Part shown: positions 8,731 through 16,526 of the stretch, in pieces
How the letters are laid out: each line of letters begins with the position of its first letter
Numbering within the stretch: position 1 is the stretch's first letter
DNA from: Acidimicrobiia bacterium
Lineage (GTDB): Bacteria; Actinomycetota; Acidimicrobiia; IMCC26256; JADLDD01
Assembly (NCBI GenBank): GCA_020846855.1
Contig: JADLDD010000033.1
Location: 1 to 55,797, forward strand
Direction of reading: 5' to 3'
DNA: 55,797 nucleotides
Notes under the pieces: model-generated
What the model saw: the letters and a program-made list of their open reading frames with translations, nothing else
Database searches by the model: none
Told to the model about the DNA's origin: nothing
Translations under genes and position numbers: made by a program

Positions 8731-10728
8731 GTGGCCCGTCGTGGCTTCCGCTACTCCCGCTGGGACGGCACTCAGGCCGGGATCGACCTCGACGCCGACT
8801 CCCTCCTGGCCGAGCTGTCCGACGACGTCCTCTACCACGGCGACCTGAACGCCGCGCTCCGGCGGCTCGTGCGCGAGGGCTTCACCGGTCCCGACGGCCG
8901 GCGCCTGATGGGGCTCCAGGAGATGATCGAGAGGCTCCGGCGCCGGCGCCGCGAGGAGCTCGAGCGGCACGACCCCGACGGTGCCCTCGACGACATCCAC
9001 CGCCGCCTCGACGAGATCGTGGACACGGAACGCTCCGCCGTCGACCGGCGGGCGCGCGACGCCCGGACCCGATCCGGCGACGACGCGGTGGAGGCCGAGG
9101 TCGACGCGTCGTTCCGGCACGCCCAGCTCGACATGCTCCCGCGCGACGCGGCGGGCCGGATCCGCGAGCTCCAGTCCTACGAGTTCGTCGATCCGGGGGC
9201 CCGGCAGGCTTTCGAGGAGCTGGTCGACGAGTTGCGAAGCAACGTCCTCGACAGCACCTTCAACCGGCTCTCGGAGGGGATGCGCGGTGTGTCGCCGGAG
9301 CAGCTGGCCCGGACCAAGGACATGCTCGCCGAGCTGAACCGGATGCTCGATCAGCGGGCGCGGGGCGAGGAACCCGACTTCGACGGCTTCATGGCCCGTT
9401 ACGGCGACTTCTTCCCGGGCAACCCGGCCAGCCTCGACGAGCTGATCGAGCAGATGGCCCGCTCCATGGCCGCCATGCAGCAGATGCTGGCCTCGATGAG
9501 CCCGGAGCAGCGGGCCGAGTTGATGGCGCTCTCCGATGCCCTCCTCGACGACATGGACCTCCGCTGGCAGGTCGAGGAGCTGGCCCGCAACCTGGCCGAG
9601 GCCGCTCCAGGCCTCGGCTGGGGCGAGGCGATGCCCTTCGACGGCAGCTCGCCGCTGGCTCTCGGGGAGATGCCGGGCGTGCTCCGCTCCCTCGGCGACC
9701 TCGACGCGCTCGAGGACCTGCTCACCTCGGCCACCCAGCCCGGCCAGCTCGCGGAGGCCGACCTCGACGCCGCGCGCGACCTGCTCGGCGACGACGTCGC
9801 CGACTCCCTCGCCCGCCTGCGCGAGCTGGCCCGGATCCTCGAGGAGGCCGGCCTGATCGAGCAGCGGGAGGGGAGGCTCGAGCTCACCCCGCGGGGGATC
9901 CGGGCCGTGGGCCGGCGGGCGCTCGAGGAGCTCTACCGGGGCCTGGTCGCCGACCGCGCCGGCCGCCACGACGTCACCACCGCCGGTGTGGGGCGGGAGC
10001 GGGCCCACGAGCACAAGCCCTACGAGTACGGGGACCCCTTCGACCTCTCCGTCGAGCAGACGATCCGCAACGCCCTGGTCCGCGGCGGGACCGGGACGCC
10101 GGTGCGCCTCGACCCGCGCGACTTCGAGGTCGAGCGCACGGAGTCGGTGAGCCGGACCTCCACCGTGCTGCTGCTCGACGTGTCGATGTCGATGCCGATG
10201 CGCGACAACTTCCTTCCCGCCAAGAAGGTCGCGATGGCGCTCCACGCCCTCATCACGGGGCGCTACCCGCAGGACTACTTCGGCCTGGTGAGCTTCGGCC
10301 GGGTGGCACGCGACGTGGCCCCGCAGCACCTGCCCGAGCTCTCCTGGGACTTCGAGTGGGGCACCAACATGGCCCACGCGCTCCTGCTGGCCCGCCGCCA
10401 GCTCGCCCGGCGTAGCGGCACGCGGCAGATCATCATGGTCACCGACGGCGAGCCCACCGCCCACATCGAGCGCGGCGAGGCCGTGTTCGAGTACCCACCT
10501 TCGCCCGAGACGGTCGCCGCCACCCTCCAGGAGGTGGCGCGCTGCACCCGCGAGGGGATCCGGATCAACGTGTTCATGCTCGACGACAGCTACTACCTGC
10601 GGTCCTTCGTGGAGCGGATGACCCGGATGAACCGGGGGCGGGCGTTCTTCACCACCCCGCAGAACCTGGGCGGGTACGTGCTCGTCGACTTCGTGGAGAG
10701 CCGGCGCCGGACCCGCCGGGCCGGCTGA
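8731..10728 (+). CDS. VWA-domain protein, probable partner of the MoxR ATPase
   Basis: This 665-aa protein has a long charged helical N-terminal half (to about residue 440). A C-terminal von Willebrand A domain follows with an intact metal site: DVSMS, the threonine in GTNMAHA and VTDGEPT. In MoxR-VWA systems such proteins are the adaptor or effector acted on by the AAA+ ATPase; the physiological role of this subfamily is unknown. No membrane segment or signal peptide is visible. The GTG at 8731 is chosen over an in-frame ATG at 8677 because TAGAGT sits 7 nt before it and the intervening codons look non-coding. The gene ends near the convergent macrodomain gene. Confidence 0.85.
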   Translation: MARRGFRYSRWDGTQAGIDLDADSLLAELSDDVLYHGDLNAALRRLVREGFTGPDGRRLMGLQEMIERLRRRRREELERHDPDGALDDIHRRLDEIVDTERSAVDRRARDARTRSGDDAVEAEVDASFRHAQLDMLPRDAAGRIRELQSYEFVDPGARQAFEELVDELRSNVLDSTFNRLSEGMRGVSPEQLARTKDMLAELNRMLDQRARGEEPDFDGFMARYGDFFPGNPASLDELIEQMARSMAAMQQMLASMSPEQRAELMALSDALLDDMDLRWQVEELARNLAEAAPGLGWGEAMPFDGSSPLALGEMPGVLRSLGDLDALEDLLTSATQPGQLAEADLDAARDLLGDDVADSLARLRELARILEEAGLIEQREGRLELTPRGIRAVGRRALEELYRGLVADRAGRHDVTTAGVGRERAHEHKPYEYGDPFDLSVEQTIRNALVRGGTGTPVRLDPRDFEVERTESVSRTSTVLLLDVSMSMPMRDNFLPAKKVAMALHALITGRYPQDYFGLVSFGRVARDVAPQHLPELSWDFEWGTNMAHALLLARRQLARRSGTRQIIMVTDGEPTAHIERGEAVFEYPPSPETVAATLQEVARCTREGIRINVFMLDDSYYLRSFVERMTRMNRGRAFFTTPQNLGGYVLVDFVESRRRTRRAG

Positions 10729-10735
10729 TCAGCGC

Positions 10736-10772
10736 GGCGCGGGCCCGGCCCCGGCCCCGGCCCGGCCGCGCC
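10736..10772. terminator. GC-rich hairpin between convergent VWA and macrodomain genes
   Basis: GGCGCGG (10736-10742) pairs perfectly with CCGCGCC (10766-10772) around a loop of CCGG repeats. There is no U tract, so it is at best an unconventional bidirectional terminator. Confidence 0.3.
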
Positions 10773-11299
10773 TACCACCGACGAGCGCCCGGAGCCTGCC
10801 CGAGCGCGGCGCGGTGCGCCGCGAGCGTGCGCCGGTCGAAGCACACGAAGCGGACGCGGTCGAGGGGATGGCCCTCCACGGTCGAGCGCACGGTCGCGAC
10901 CGCCACCTCGGCGGCCGGCTCGACGGGGTACCCGTAGATCCCCGTCGAGATGGCCGGGAAGGCGAGGCTGCGGGCTCCCAGTTCGGCGGCCAGCTCCACC
11001 GACCGGCGGTAGCACGACGCGAGGAGCGCCTCCTCTCCCCGGTCGCCGCCCTGCCAGACCGGACCCACCGCGTGGAGGATCCAGCGGGCCGGAAGGCCGA
11101 AGCCGGCCGTGGCCCGGACCTCGCCGGTCGGCGCCCCTCCGAGCGCCTCGCACGCCTCCCTCAACCCGGGACCGGCGGCGGCGAAGATCGCCCCGCACAC
11201 GCCGCCCCCTGGGGCCAGGTGTGCGTTGGCGGCGTTCACCACCGCGTCGACGTGCTCGAGCGTGATGTCGCCCTCGACCGCCTCGAGCCGGGTGCTCAC
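10772..11299 (-). CDS. Macrodomain protein (ADP-ribose binding / O-acetyl-ADP-ribose deacetylase type)
   Basis: This 175-aa single-domain protein is a MacroD/YmdB-like macrodomain. It has the ligand-binding segment AVVNAANAHLAPGGGVCGAI near residues 19-38, with the catalytic-type NAAN and GGGV. FPAISTGIYGYP is the second phosphate-binding loop. Family members hydrolyse O-acetyl-ADP-ribose or remove mono-ADP-ribose from proteins; the exact substrate is not determinable here. It starts with GTG at 11299 behind GGAGGAG on the minus strand, a good ribosome binding site. No ADP-ribosyltransferase or toxin partner is visible nearby. Confidence 0.9.
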   Translation of the reverse strand: MSTRLEAVEGDITLEHVDAVVNAANAHLAPGGGVCGAIFAAAGPGLREACEALGGAPTGEVRATAGFGLPARWILHAVGPVWQGGDRGEEALLASCYRRSVELAAELGARSLAFPAISTGIYGYPVEPAAEVAVATVRSTVEGHPLDRVRFVCFDRRTLAAHRAALGQAPGARRW

Positions 11300-11634
11300 G
11301 GGCTCCTCCGTGCTGGGTCGGCCCCGGTGGCCGGGCCCGCGCCACCGGAGGGTCCGCGCCCCGCCTCACGTGATGCCCTATCGTTCCCCCGCGGGTGGGG
11401 CAGGGGCCTTCCCGGGTTCGTGGCGCGCGCGCCACCGGGCCCGATGTGGCCCCGCGGACCGGCCCACTCCGGGCTCTTCGTACCGGCCGCAGACCGTGGG
11501 TCGTGGACGCAGGCCGGTCGGCCGCCGGGCGAGGTGGCACTTCGGGCTTGCATCGACGGCGGCAGCCGATCATAGTGACACCGATGTAATTCCATCGGCG
11601 TCATTGCCGGGCCGGGTAGCGAGGGAGACGGCCG
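11300..11634. other. 335-bp intergenic region upstream of whiB
   Basis: No plausible gene is visible. The region holds a perfect 16-bp palindrome, GTGGCGCGCGCGCCAC (11420-11435). Its flanks CCCGG (11411-11415) and CCGGG (11435-11439) can extend the hairpin. A possible whiB promoter lies near the right end. Confidence 0.6.
11548..11576 (+). promoter_or_regulatory. Putative promoter of the WhiB2-like gene
   Basis: TTGCAT (11548-11553) and CATAGT (11571-11576) are separated by 17 bp. They match the TTGACA/TATAAT consensus at 3/6 and 4/6 positions. The predicted leader is about 50 nt, with GGGAG before the ATG at 11635. Confidence 0.4.
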
Positions 11635-11943
11635 ATGCAGGACATGCTCATCATGATCGCCCGATACGGGCTTCCCGACGCCGACCCGAACGAGCGGCCG
11701 TGGCAGGAGCGGGCCAACTGCCGGGGGGTCGATCCCGACCTGTTCTACCCCGAGCGGGGAGCCAGCACGCGCGAGGCCAAGGCGGTCTGCGCGGGGTGCG
11801 AGGTCCGCTTCGAGTGCCTGGAGTACGCGCTCGACCACGCCGAGAAGTTCGGGATCTGGGGCGGTCTGTCGGAGCGGGAGCGCCGCCGCCTGCGCCGTGA
11901 GCGCACGGCCGCCCGGCGCGAGGCCGACGCCGCCTCGGCCTGA
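11635..11943 (+). CDS. whiB: WhiB-family Fe-S transcriptional regulator, WhiB2/WhmD-like
   Basis: This 102-aa protein is a Wbl regulator that binds a [4Fe-4S] cluster through four cysteines, here C29, C52, C55 and C61 (VCAGCEVRFEC). The family turn motif is GIWGG, followed by a basic C-terminal helix-rich tail (LSERERRRLRRER) that contacts DNA. The sequence between the cysteines (STREAKAVCAGCEVR, EYALDHAEKFGIWGG) closely resembles WhiB2/WhmD, which acts in septation and cell division in other actinobacteria. That orthology is inferred by eye. GGGAG upstream supports the ATG at 11635. The long upstream region suggests dedicated regulation. Confidence 0.92.
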   Translation: MQDMLIMIARYGLPDADPNERPWQERANCRGVDPDLFYPERGASTREAKAVCAGCEVRFECLEYALDHAEKFGIWGGLSERERRRLRRERTAARREADAASA

Positions 11944-11972
11944 CGCCCCGTCGACCGGGCCGCTCGTAGAGC

Positions 11973-12842
11973 TCATCCCCCCGGGCCGTCCGGCGTCGAC
12001 GCCGCCAGCCGGCCCTCGATGGTCGCGTCGGCGGGGATCCGGCTCCAGGCCAGGAACCCGGCCGAGCAGCGGCTGAGCTCCGCGCGGGGCAGCAGGCCCA
12101 CGAGCTCCACCCGCGCCACCTGCCCGCCGCCGGCCTCCACGAGCCGGCGAACCTCCGTGCAGGCGGCCTCGATCCCCGTCGCCGCCAGGTCCACCAGGTT
12201 CATCGAGACCTGCGCCCGTCCCCGCGAGTCGAGGGGGAGGCCGAGGGCCCGCACACCGGGCAGGCCGCCGCCGCGTTCGCGGACCGCGCCGGCCACCCGC
12301 CGGGCCAGGGCCACGTCGGCGTCGGCGAGGTCGCAGTTGACCGCCACCAGTACGTCGCGGGCCCCGACGGCCACCGCCCCGAGGTGGGGGTGCGGCTCCG
12401 AGGGCCCGGCGTCGGGCGGGCGACGGACGAAGGCGTCGCGTCTCACCTCGGGCAGCGTCCGCCCCTGCCGGTCGGCCCGCCCGTAGAGGAACGCCGGTAC
12501 GCCGAGCTCCTCGGCGATCCAGGCCGCGAAGCGGCGGGCGGCGACCCGGGCGCGGTCCGGGCCCTCCGGCTCGAGGTCCACGAACGGGACCACGTCGACG
12601 GCGCCGAGGCGCGGGTGCACGCCCTCGTGGGACGGCAGGTGCAGGCACCCGGCGGCCGCCCGGGTCAGCGCGCGGGACGCGTGCTCGGCGTCGGTGACCC
12701 CGGGGCCGGCGAGCGTGTACACGCTGCGGTGGTGGTCGGGATCGACGTGGACGTCGAGCAACGACGGCCCGGCCGCCGCGGCCAGGTCGGCGACGACGTC
12801 CGTGTGCCGGCCTTCGGAGACGTTGAGGACGCACTCCAGCAC
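11973..12842 (-). CDS. Glutamate formiminotransferase-like protein (FtcD N-terminal family)
   Basis: This 289-aa protein matches the formiminotransferase domain family, which moves a formimino group between formiminoglutamate and tetrahydrofolate in histidine breakdown. Visible family segments are the N-terminal LNVSEGR, the catalytic-type HEGVHPRLGAVDVVPF near residue 70, and QVSMNLVD near residue 210. The cyclodeaminase domain is absent, as in stand-alone bacterial versions. No other hut genes are present, so its pathway here is uncertain. It starts with GTG at 12842 and is divergent from the LLM gene, with only 34 bp between. Confidence 0.8.
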   Translation of the reverse strand: MLECVLNVSEGRHTDVVADLAAAAGPSLLDVHVDPDHHRSVYTLAGPGVTDAEHASRALTRAAAGCLHLPSHEGVHPRLGAVDVVPFVDLEPEGPDRARVAARRFAAWIAEELGVPAFLYGRADRQGRTLPEVRRDAFVRRPPDAGPSEPHPHLGAVAVGARDVLVAVNCDLADADVALARRVAGAVRERGGGLPGVRALGLPLDSRGRAQVSMNLVDLAATGIEAACTEVRRLVEAGGGQVARVELVGLLPRAELSRCSAGFLAWSRIPADATIEGRLAASTPDGPGG

Positions 12843-12848
12843 CGTTCC

Positions 12849-12869
12849 ATCGTAGGTAGGCCGTAGGCT
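12849..12869. promoter_or_regulatory. Divergent pair of leaderless -10 elements (formiminotransferase / LLM gene)
   Basis: On the minus strand TACGAT (plus positions 12849-12854) lies 6 nt before the GTG at 12842. On the plus strand TAGGCT (12864-12869) lies 7 nt before the ATG at 12877. Neither gene has a Shine-Dalgarno sequence. Confidence 0.5.
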
Positions 12870-12876
12870 CGCCTCG

Positions 12877-13908
12877 ATGCGCGTCGGTCTCGCCCTGCCC
12901 CAGTACGACTACTCGGTTCCCGGCGAGTCGCCGTTGCGCTGGGAGACGGTCCTCCGGTACGCGACCCGGGCCGAGGAGCTGGGCTTCGACTCCCTGTGGC
13001 TCTCCGATCACCTCTTCCTCGACATCGCCAAGTACGGCGGGTCCCCGGAACCCCGCGGCGCCTACGAACCGCTGGTGACGCTGGCCGCACTGGCCGGGGC
13101 GGTGTCGCGTCCCCGGCTCGGGACCCTCGTGATGTGCGAGGCCCTGCGCCCGGCCACGGTCCTGGCCAAGGCCCTCGCCACCCTCGACCGCATCAGCGGC
13201 GGCCGCCTCGACGTCGGCCTCGGCGCGGGCTGGTACGAACCCGACTACCTGGCCGTCGGCATGGAGATGCCTCCTCCCGGCCAGAGGATCGAGCGCCTCG
13301 CCGAGGCGGTGCAGGTCTGCCGGGCCATGCTGCGCCCCGACGGCGCGCCCGTCGAGTTCGACGGGCGCTTCCACCGGGCCCGGGGCGCCCGCAGCCTGCC
13401 CCCGCCGCTCCAGACGCCCAACCCGCCCGTCTTCGTGGGGGGCAAGGGCGACCGGCTCCTGCGGCTGGTGGCCGAGCACGCCGACGGCTGGAACACCTGC
13501 TGGACCTGGACCCCCGACGCGTACCGGGAGCGGGTCGTGGTGCTGGAGCAGGAGTGCGAGCGCGTCGGTCGCGACCCGGCGGGCGTCTGGCGCTCGCTCG
13601 GGCTCTACGCGCTCTGCGGCGAGGACCACGCCGACCTGGCGCGCCGCTTCGAGGCCCTGCGGGCCGCGACCCCGGCCGGGGTCCTCGACGGCGTGACCCT
13701 CGACGAGTGGCGGCGGGGCCGGCTGGTGGGCACCGTCGACGAGGTCCGCGAGCAGGTGGAGATGTGGGCCGACCTCGGCGTCGAGACCCTGATCCTCGGC
13801 GTGGGCGCGCTGCCCTTCCAGGTCGGGTCGGAGGCCGACGTGGACCTGCTGGCCGCGGCGCTCATCGGCGCGGGGGGTGGGGCGACGGCCCCGGCCCGGC
13901 CCGGGTGA
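12877..13908 (+). CDS. LLM-class, probably F420-dependent, oxidoreductase
   Basis: This 343-aa TIM-barrel protein belongs to the luciferase-like monooxygenase superfamily. It starts with the characteristic beta strand MRVGLALPQ, followed by DSLWLSDHLF and the cofactor-region motif ISGGRLDVGLGAGWYEPDY. PPVFVGGKGDRLLRLVAEHADGWN marks the C-terminal half. In actinobacteria most such proteins use F420 rather than FMN, so F420 is the better guess, but this is inference. The substrate is unknown. The start is set by the TAGGCT -10 element 7 nt upstream, so translation is probably leaderless. Confidence 0.85.
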   Translation: MRVGLALPQYDYSVPGESPLRWETVLRYATRAEELGFDSLWLSDHLFLDIAKYGGSPEPRGAYEPLVTLAALAGAVSRPRLGTLVMCEALRPATVLAKALATLDRISGGRLDVGLGAGWYEPDYLAVGMEMPPPGQRIERLAEAVQVCRAMLRPDGAPVEFDGRFHRARGARSLPPPLQTPNPPVFVGGKGDRLLRLVAEHADGWNTCWTWTPDAYRERVVVLEQECERVGRDPAGVWRSLGLYALCGEDHADLARRFEALRAATPAGVLDGVTLDEWRRGRLVGTVDEVREQVEMWADLGVETLILGVGALPFQVGSEADVDLLAAALIGAGGGATAPARPG

Positions 13909-13966
13909 GAGAGGGACCTTCGGCCCCACCTCGGCGGTCGCTGCGACGGACCCCCCGGCCGGGGGC

Positions 13967-13972
13967 TAGCCT
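13967..13972 (+). promoter_or_regulatory. Putative -10 (TAGCCT) of tatA
   Basis: TAGCCT is followed by a leader of about 24 nt and AAAGGA (13989-13994), 8 nt before the ATG. This is one of the clearer leadered arrangements in the window. A perfect 14-bp palindrome (13952-13965) abuts it. Confidence 0.4.
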
Positions 13973-14002
13973 GGCCCTCACCCGCACGAAAGGACTGCCG
14001 CG

Positions 14003-14185
14003 ATGTTTGGACTCGGCACCCCTGAGATCCTCATCATCGCCTTGGTCATCCTCGTCATCTTCGGGAGCACCAAGATCCCGACCCTGGCCCGCTCCCTGGG
14101 GCAGGCCAAGAAGGAGTTCCAGAAGGGACTCGACGACGAGTCGACCGAGGACGGCGCCAACTCCACCGCCGATTCCGGCAAGTAG
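14003..14185 (+). CDS. tatA: Sec-independent protein translocase component TatA
   Basis: This 60-aa protein has the TatA/B layout: a short periplasmic start (MFGLGTPE), one transmembrane helix (ILIIALVILVIFG), the FG hinge, an amphipathic helix (IPTLARSLGQAKKEFQKGL) and an acidic tail. TatA multimers form the passage for folded twin-arginine substrates. The small size fits TatA rather than TatB. AAAGGA at 13989 supports the ATG. It sits just before an ECF sigma operon and an htrA gene, reminiscent of the sigE-rseA-htrA-tatB neighbourhood of Mycobacterium, as far as I recall it. Confidence 0.92.
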   Translation: MFGLGTPEILIIALVILVIFGSTKIPTLARSLGQAKKEFQKGLDDESTEDGANSTADSGK

Positions 14186-14304
14186 CGCTTCCTCACCGGG
14201 CGGTCACCGCCGGTCCGCGCCTCCTGCCGTGCCGGCCCGGACCGCGCTCCGGAACCTCGCGCGCGACCCCGCCGCGGGGCGCCCGGGGGGACCGGGCGAT
14301 CCCG

Positions 14305-14331
14305 GGAACCCTCCGCGCCTCTCCCGTCGTT
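14305..14331 (+). promoter_or_regulatory. ECF-type promoter of the sigma operon
   Basis: GGAACC (14305-14310) and CGTT (14328-14331) are spaced by 17 bp, typical of SigE/SigH-like ECF promoters. CGTT ends 7 nt before the ATG at 14339, implying a leaderless, autoregulated transcript. Similar elements precede htrA and the second whiB. Confidence 0.65.
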
Positions 14332-14338
14332 ACGGTCG

Positions 14339-14842
14339 ATGACGGACGGGGTCCCCACGTGGGAGGAGATCGCCCGTGACCACGGCCGCTTCCTCTACGC
14401 GGTGGCGTACCGGCTCGCCGGCAACGCCGAAGACGCCCAGGACCTGGTGCAGGACGCCCTGCTCCGGATCCGGCGGGGCCTGGAGACGTACCGGCCCGGG
14501 TCCCTCCAAGGGTGGTTGGCCCGGATCGTGACGAACGTGTTCCTCGACGACGTGAGGCGCCGGCGGCGCCGTCCCACCGTCGCCCTGCCGCCCGACCACG
14601 AGCACCGGCTTCCTCCGGCCGCCGCCGCCGACGCGGCGTCGGAGGCTCTCTCCGAGGAGGTGCAGCGGGCGCTCGACTCCCTGCCGCCCGACTTCCGCGT
14701 CGCGGTGGTGCTCTGCGACGTGGCCGACCTCGGCTACGACGAGATCGCGGGCCAGCTCGGCGTGCCGGTGGGGACGGTGCGGTCGCGCATCCACCGGGGG
14801 CGGCGCATGCTCCGTGAGATGTTGAGCGGGGCCGAGACGTGA
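14339..14842 (+). CDS. ECF-family RNA polymerase sigma factor (SigE-like)
   Basis: This 167-aa protein contains sigma region 2 (residues about 15-75, with EDAQDLVQDALLRI and GWLARIVTNVFLDDVRRRRR) and region 4 (DLGYDEIAGQLGVPVGTVRSRIHRGR). It lacks regions 1 and 3, as ECF factors do. The arrangement sigma, anti-sigma, RseB-like protein with GTGA overlaps marks it as an envelope-stress regulator. Its own promoter has the GGAACC-N17-CGTT pattern, so positive autoregulation is likely. Predicted targets in the window are itself, htrA and the WhiB gene at 16527. The ATG is 7 nt from the predicted -10 and has no Shine-Dalgarno sequence. Confidence 0.92.
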   Translation: MTDGVPTWEEIARDHGRFLYAVAYRLAGNAEDAQDLVQDALLRIRRGLETYRPGSLQGWLARIVTNVFLDDVRRRRRRPTVALPPDHEHRLPPAAAADAASEALSEEVQRALDSLPPDFRVAVVLCDVADLGYDEIAGQLGVPVGTVRSRIHRGRRMLREMLSGAET

Positions 14843-15375
14843 CCCGAGACGTGGCCGGCGACGGGCGCTTCGACGGTCGTGACGACCTCCCCGCTGGTCT
14901 CGCCGGCGAGGAGGTCGTGTCCGCGTACCTCGACGGCGAGGCGACCGAGGCCGAGCGCCGGGAGCTGGAGGCCCGGGTGGCCGCGTCCGGCGACTGGCGC
15001 GAGGCCCTGGCCCGGACGGCGGCCGCGCGCCGCGCGGTGCGCTCGGCTCCGTGGCCCGAGGTTCCGTCGGGCTTCTGGGCCGCGGTCACCGAGGCCGTCG
15101 AGGCCGACGCCGGCTCCCGCGGCCGATCCGGCTCGGGCATCGCGGGGTCGCCGACGGCGGCCCACGTCCGGCGCCCGGTGGCGCGGCGGGCGGCGGTCTG
15201 GGCCGCGGGCGCGGCGGCCGCCGCCGTGGTCGCGGGGTTCCTGCTGCCCCGACCGTCGCAGCCGGTGAGCCCGTCGGTGCCCTCCTACGTCGAGTCGCAC
15301 GCCGCCCGCGCGTCGATCGACGACCCGATCACCCAGTTGGCCCCGGTGGGCGTACCGGTGAGCCTCTCGCCGTGA
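14839..15375 (+). CDS. Membrane-bound anti-sigma factor
   Basis: This 178-aa protein starts with GTG in a 4-nt overlap with the sigma gene. The N-terminal about 75 residues form a small helical domain (LAGEEVVSAYLDGEATEAERRELEARV) like the anti-sigma domains that clamp ECF factors. No HXXXCXXC zinc motif is present, so it is of the non-ZAS type. One transmembrane helix follows near residues 117-136 (AAVWAAGAAAAAVVAGFLL), leaving about 40 residues outside the membrane. It should hold the sigma factor inactive until envelope stress triggers its release. Confidence 0.82.
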   Translation: MTRDVAGDGRFDGRDDLPAGLAGEEVVSAYLDGEATEAERRELEARVAASGDWREALARTAAARRAVRSAPWPEVPSGFWAAVTEAVEADAGSRGRSGSGIAGSPTAAHVRRPVARRAAVWAAGAAAAAVVAGFLLPRPSQPVSPSVPSYVESHAARASIDDPITQLAPVGVPVSLSP

Positions 15376-16502
15376 CCGTGGCCCCCGCGCCCCGACCCGC
15401 CGCCGGTGGTCGCCACCCTGGTACGCCCGGGGGTCGGACCGCGCGGAGGGCGGCGGTCGCCACCCTGGTGGCCACCGTTCTCGGCCTGGTGCCGCTGGGC
15501 GGCGCCGCGGCCGCGCCCCTGGAGCCGGTCGATCCCGCCCCGCCGGCGTTCGGGCTGCGGATGGTCCCGTGGGGTGCCACGCCCCGGGACCTGCTCGACC
15601 GGGCCCGCGCCGCGGTCTCGGCCCTGAGCTTCCGCGGCGAGGTACAGGTCTCCTGGTCGGAGCGTGGCGGCCGGCGCTCGGTGATCGTGCCCGTGGTCGA
15701 CGACGCCGGGGTGCTCTGGGTCGGTGACCGCCGGGCGGTCGGTGCCGGCTCCACCCGCCTCCTCGAGACGCCCCGCGGCGGTTGGGAGGAGCTGTGGAGC
15801 GGCGCCCCGACCGACGAGGGTGGATCCGGGACCGGGGGCAAGTACGTGCTGCGGATCGGTGGCTCCACCACCGTCGCCGGGCGGCCGGCCACCACGGTGG
15901 AGGCCGTCCTGCTCGCCGACGCCACGGTCCGGGAGCGGGTCCACCTCGACGACGCCACCGGCCTCGTGCTCCGGCGCGACGACCTCGACGGCCGGGGCGA
16001 GGTGATCCGCTCCGTCGGGTTCCGCCGGATCTCAGGGCTGGCGCCCGCCGAAGGCGAACCGCCGAGCCTCCCGCCCGTGGGTGTGGCCGGGCCCCGTCCC
16101 CGCCGGGTCGACCGCGTGCCCACGCCCTTCCGGGCGCCGGAGCGGGCCGGTCACGGCTTCGTGCTCGTGGACCAGCTGCGCCACCCCGGTGGCGACGTCC
16201 AGCTCTTCTACAGCGACGGGGTGTTCTCGCTGTCGGTGTTCGAGCAGCGGGGGGTCCTCGACCGGTCGGCGCTCCCCCCGGGCGGACCGCCCGTCGAGGC
16301 GGCGGGACACCGCGCCCGCACCTACCGCACCCCCGGCGGCACCACCCTGGTGTGGGAGGCGTCGGGGGTCGTGTACACCTGCGTGACCGACGCCCCTGCG
16401 TCGGAGATCGGGCCGATCCTGGCGTCGTTCCCCTCGCCACCGGCGCGAAGCGTGTGGGGCCGGATCACCGACTTCGTGCTCAGGCCGTTCCGCTGGGCCT
16501 GA
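15372..16502 (+). CDS. MucB/RseB-like sigma regulatory protein, exported
   Basis: This 376-aa protein begins with GTG in a 4-nt overlap with the anti-sigma gene. A signal-peptide-like segment (AAVATLVATVLGLVPLGGAAA) lies near residues 20-45. The rest resembles MucB/RseB: a LolA-like N-terminal sheet (SFRGEVQVSW, ETPRGGWEELW, TVEAVLLADATVRERVHLDDATGLVLRRDDLD) and a smaller C-terminal domain. RseB binds the outer part of the anti-sigma factor and shields it from proteolysis while sensing envelope damage. The match is by pattern only, and a generic outer-surface LolA-fold protein is the alternative. It closes the three-gene sigma operon. Confidence 0.72.
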   Translation: MTVAPAPRPAAGGRHPGTPGGRTARRAAVATLVATVLGLVPLGGAAAAPLEPVDPAPPAFGLRMVPWGATPRDLLDRARAAVSALSFRGEVQVSWSERGGRRSVIVPVVDDAGVLWVGDRRAVGAGSTRLLETPRGGWEELWSGAPTDEGGSGTGGKYVLRIGGSTTVAGRPATTVEAVLLADATVRERVHLDDATGLVLRRDDLDGRGEVIRSVGFRRISGLAPAEGEPPSLPPVGVAGPRPRRVDRVPTPFRAPERAGHGFVLVDQLRHPGGDVQLFYSDGVFSLSVFEQRGVLDRSALPPGGPPVEAAGHRARTYRTPGGTTLVWEASGVVYTCVTDAPASEIGPILASFPSPPARSVWGRITDFVLRPFRWA

Positions 16503-16526
16503 GCCGGCCGGCAGCGGGACCGGTCC

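Noticed and set aside
5983-10464. 1493-aa minus-strand open frame
   Set aside because: Antisense to the MoxR and VWA genes and out of frame with the YihY gene; no domain.
10741-10770. CCGGCCCC-type short repeats between VWA and macrodomain genes
   Set aside because: Low-complexity GC stretch; too short and irregular for a repeat element or CRISPR.
13952-13965. Perfect 14-bp palindrome CCCCCGGCCGGGGG before tatA
   Set aside because: Simple C/G runs of this kind are expected in such GC-rich spacers; no U tract and no matching copy seen.
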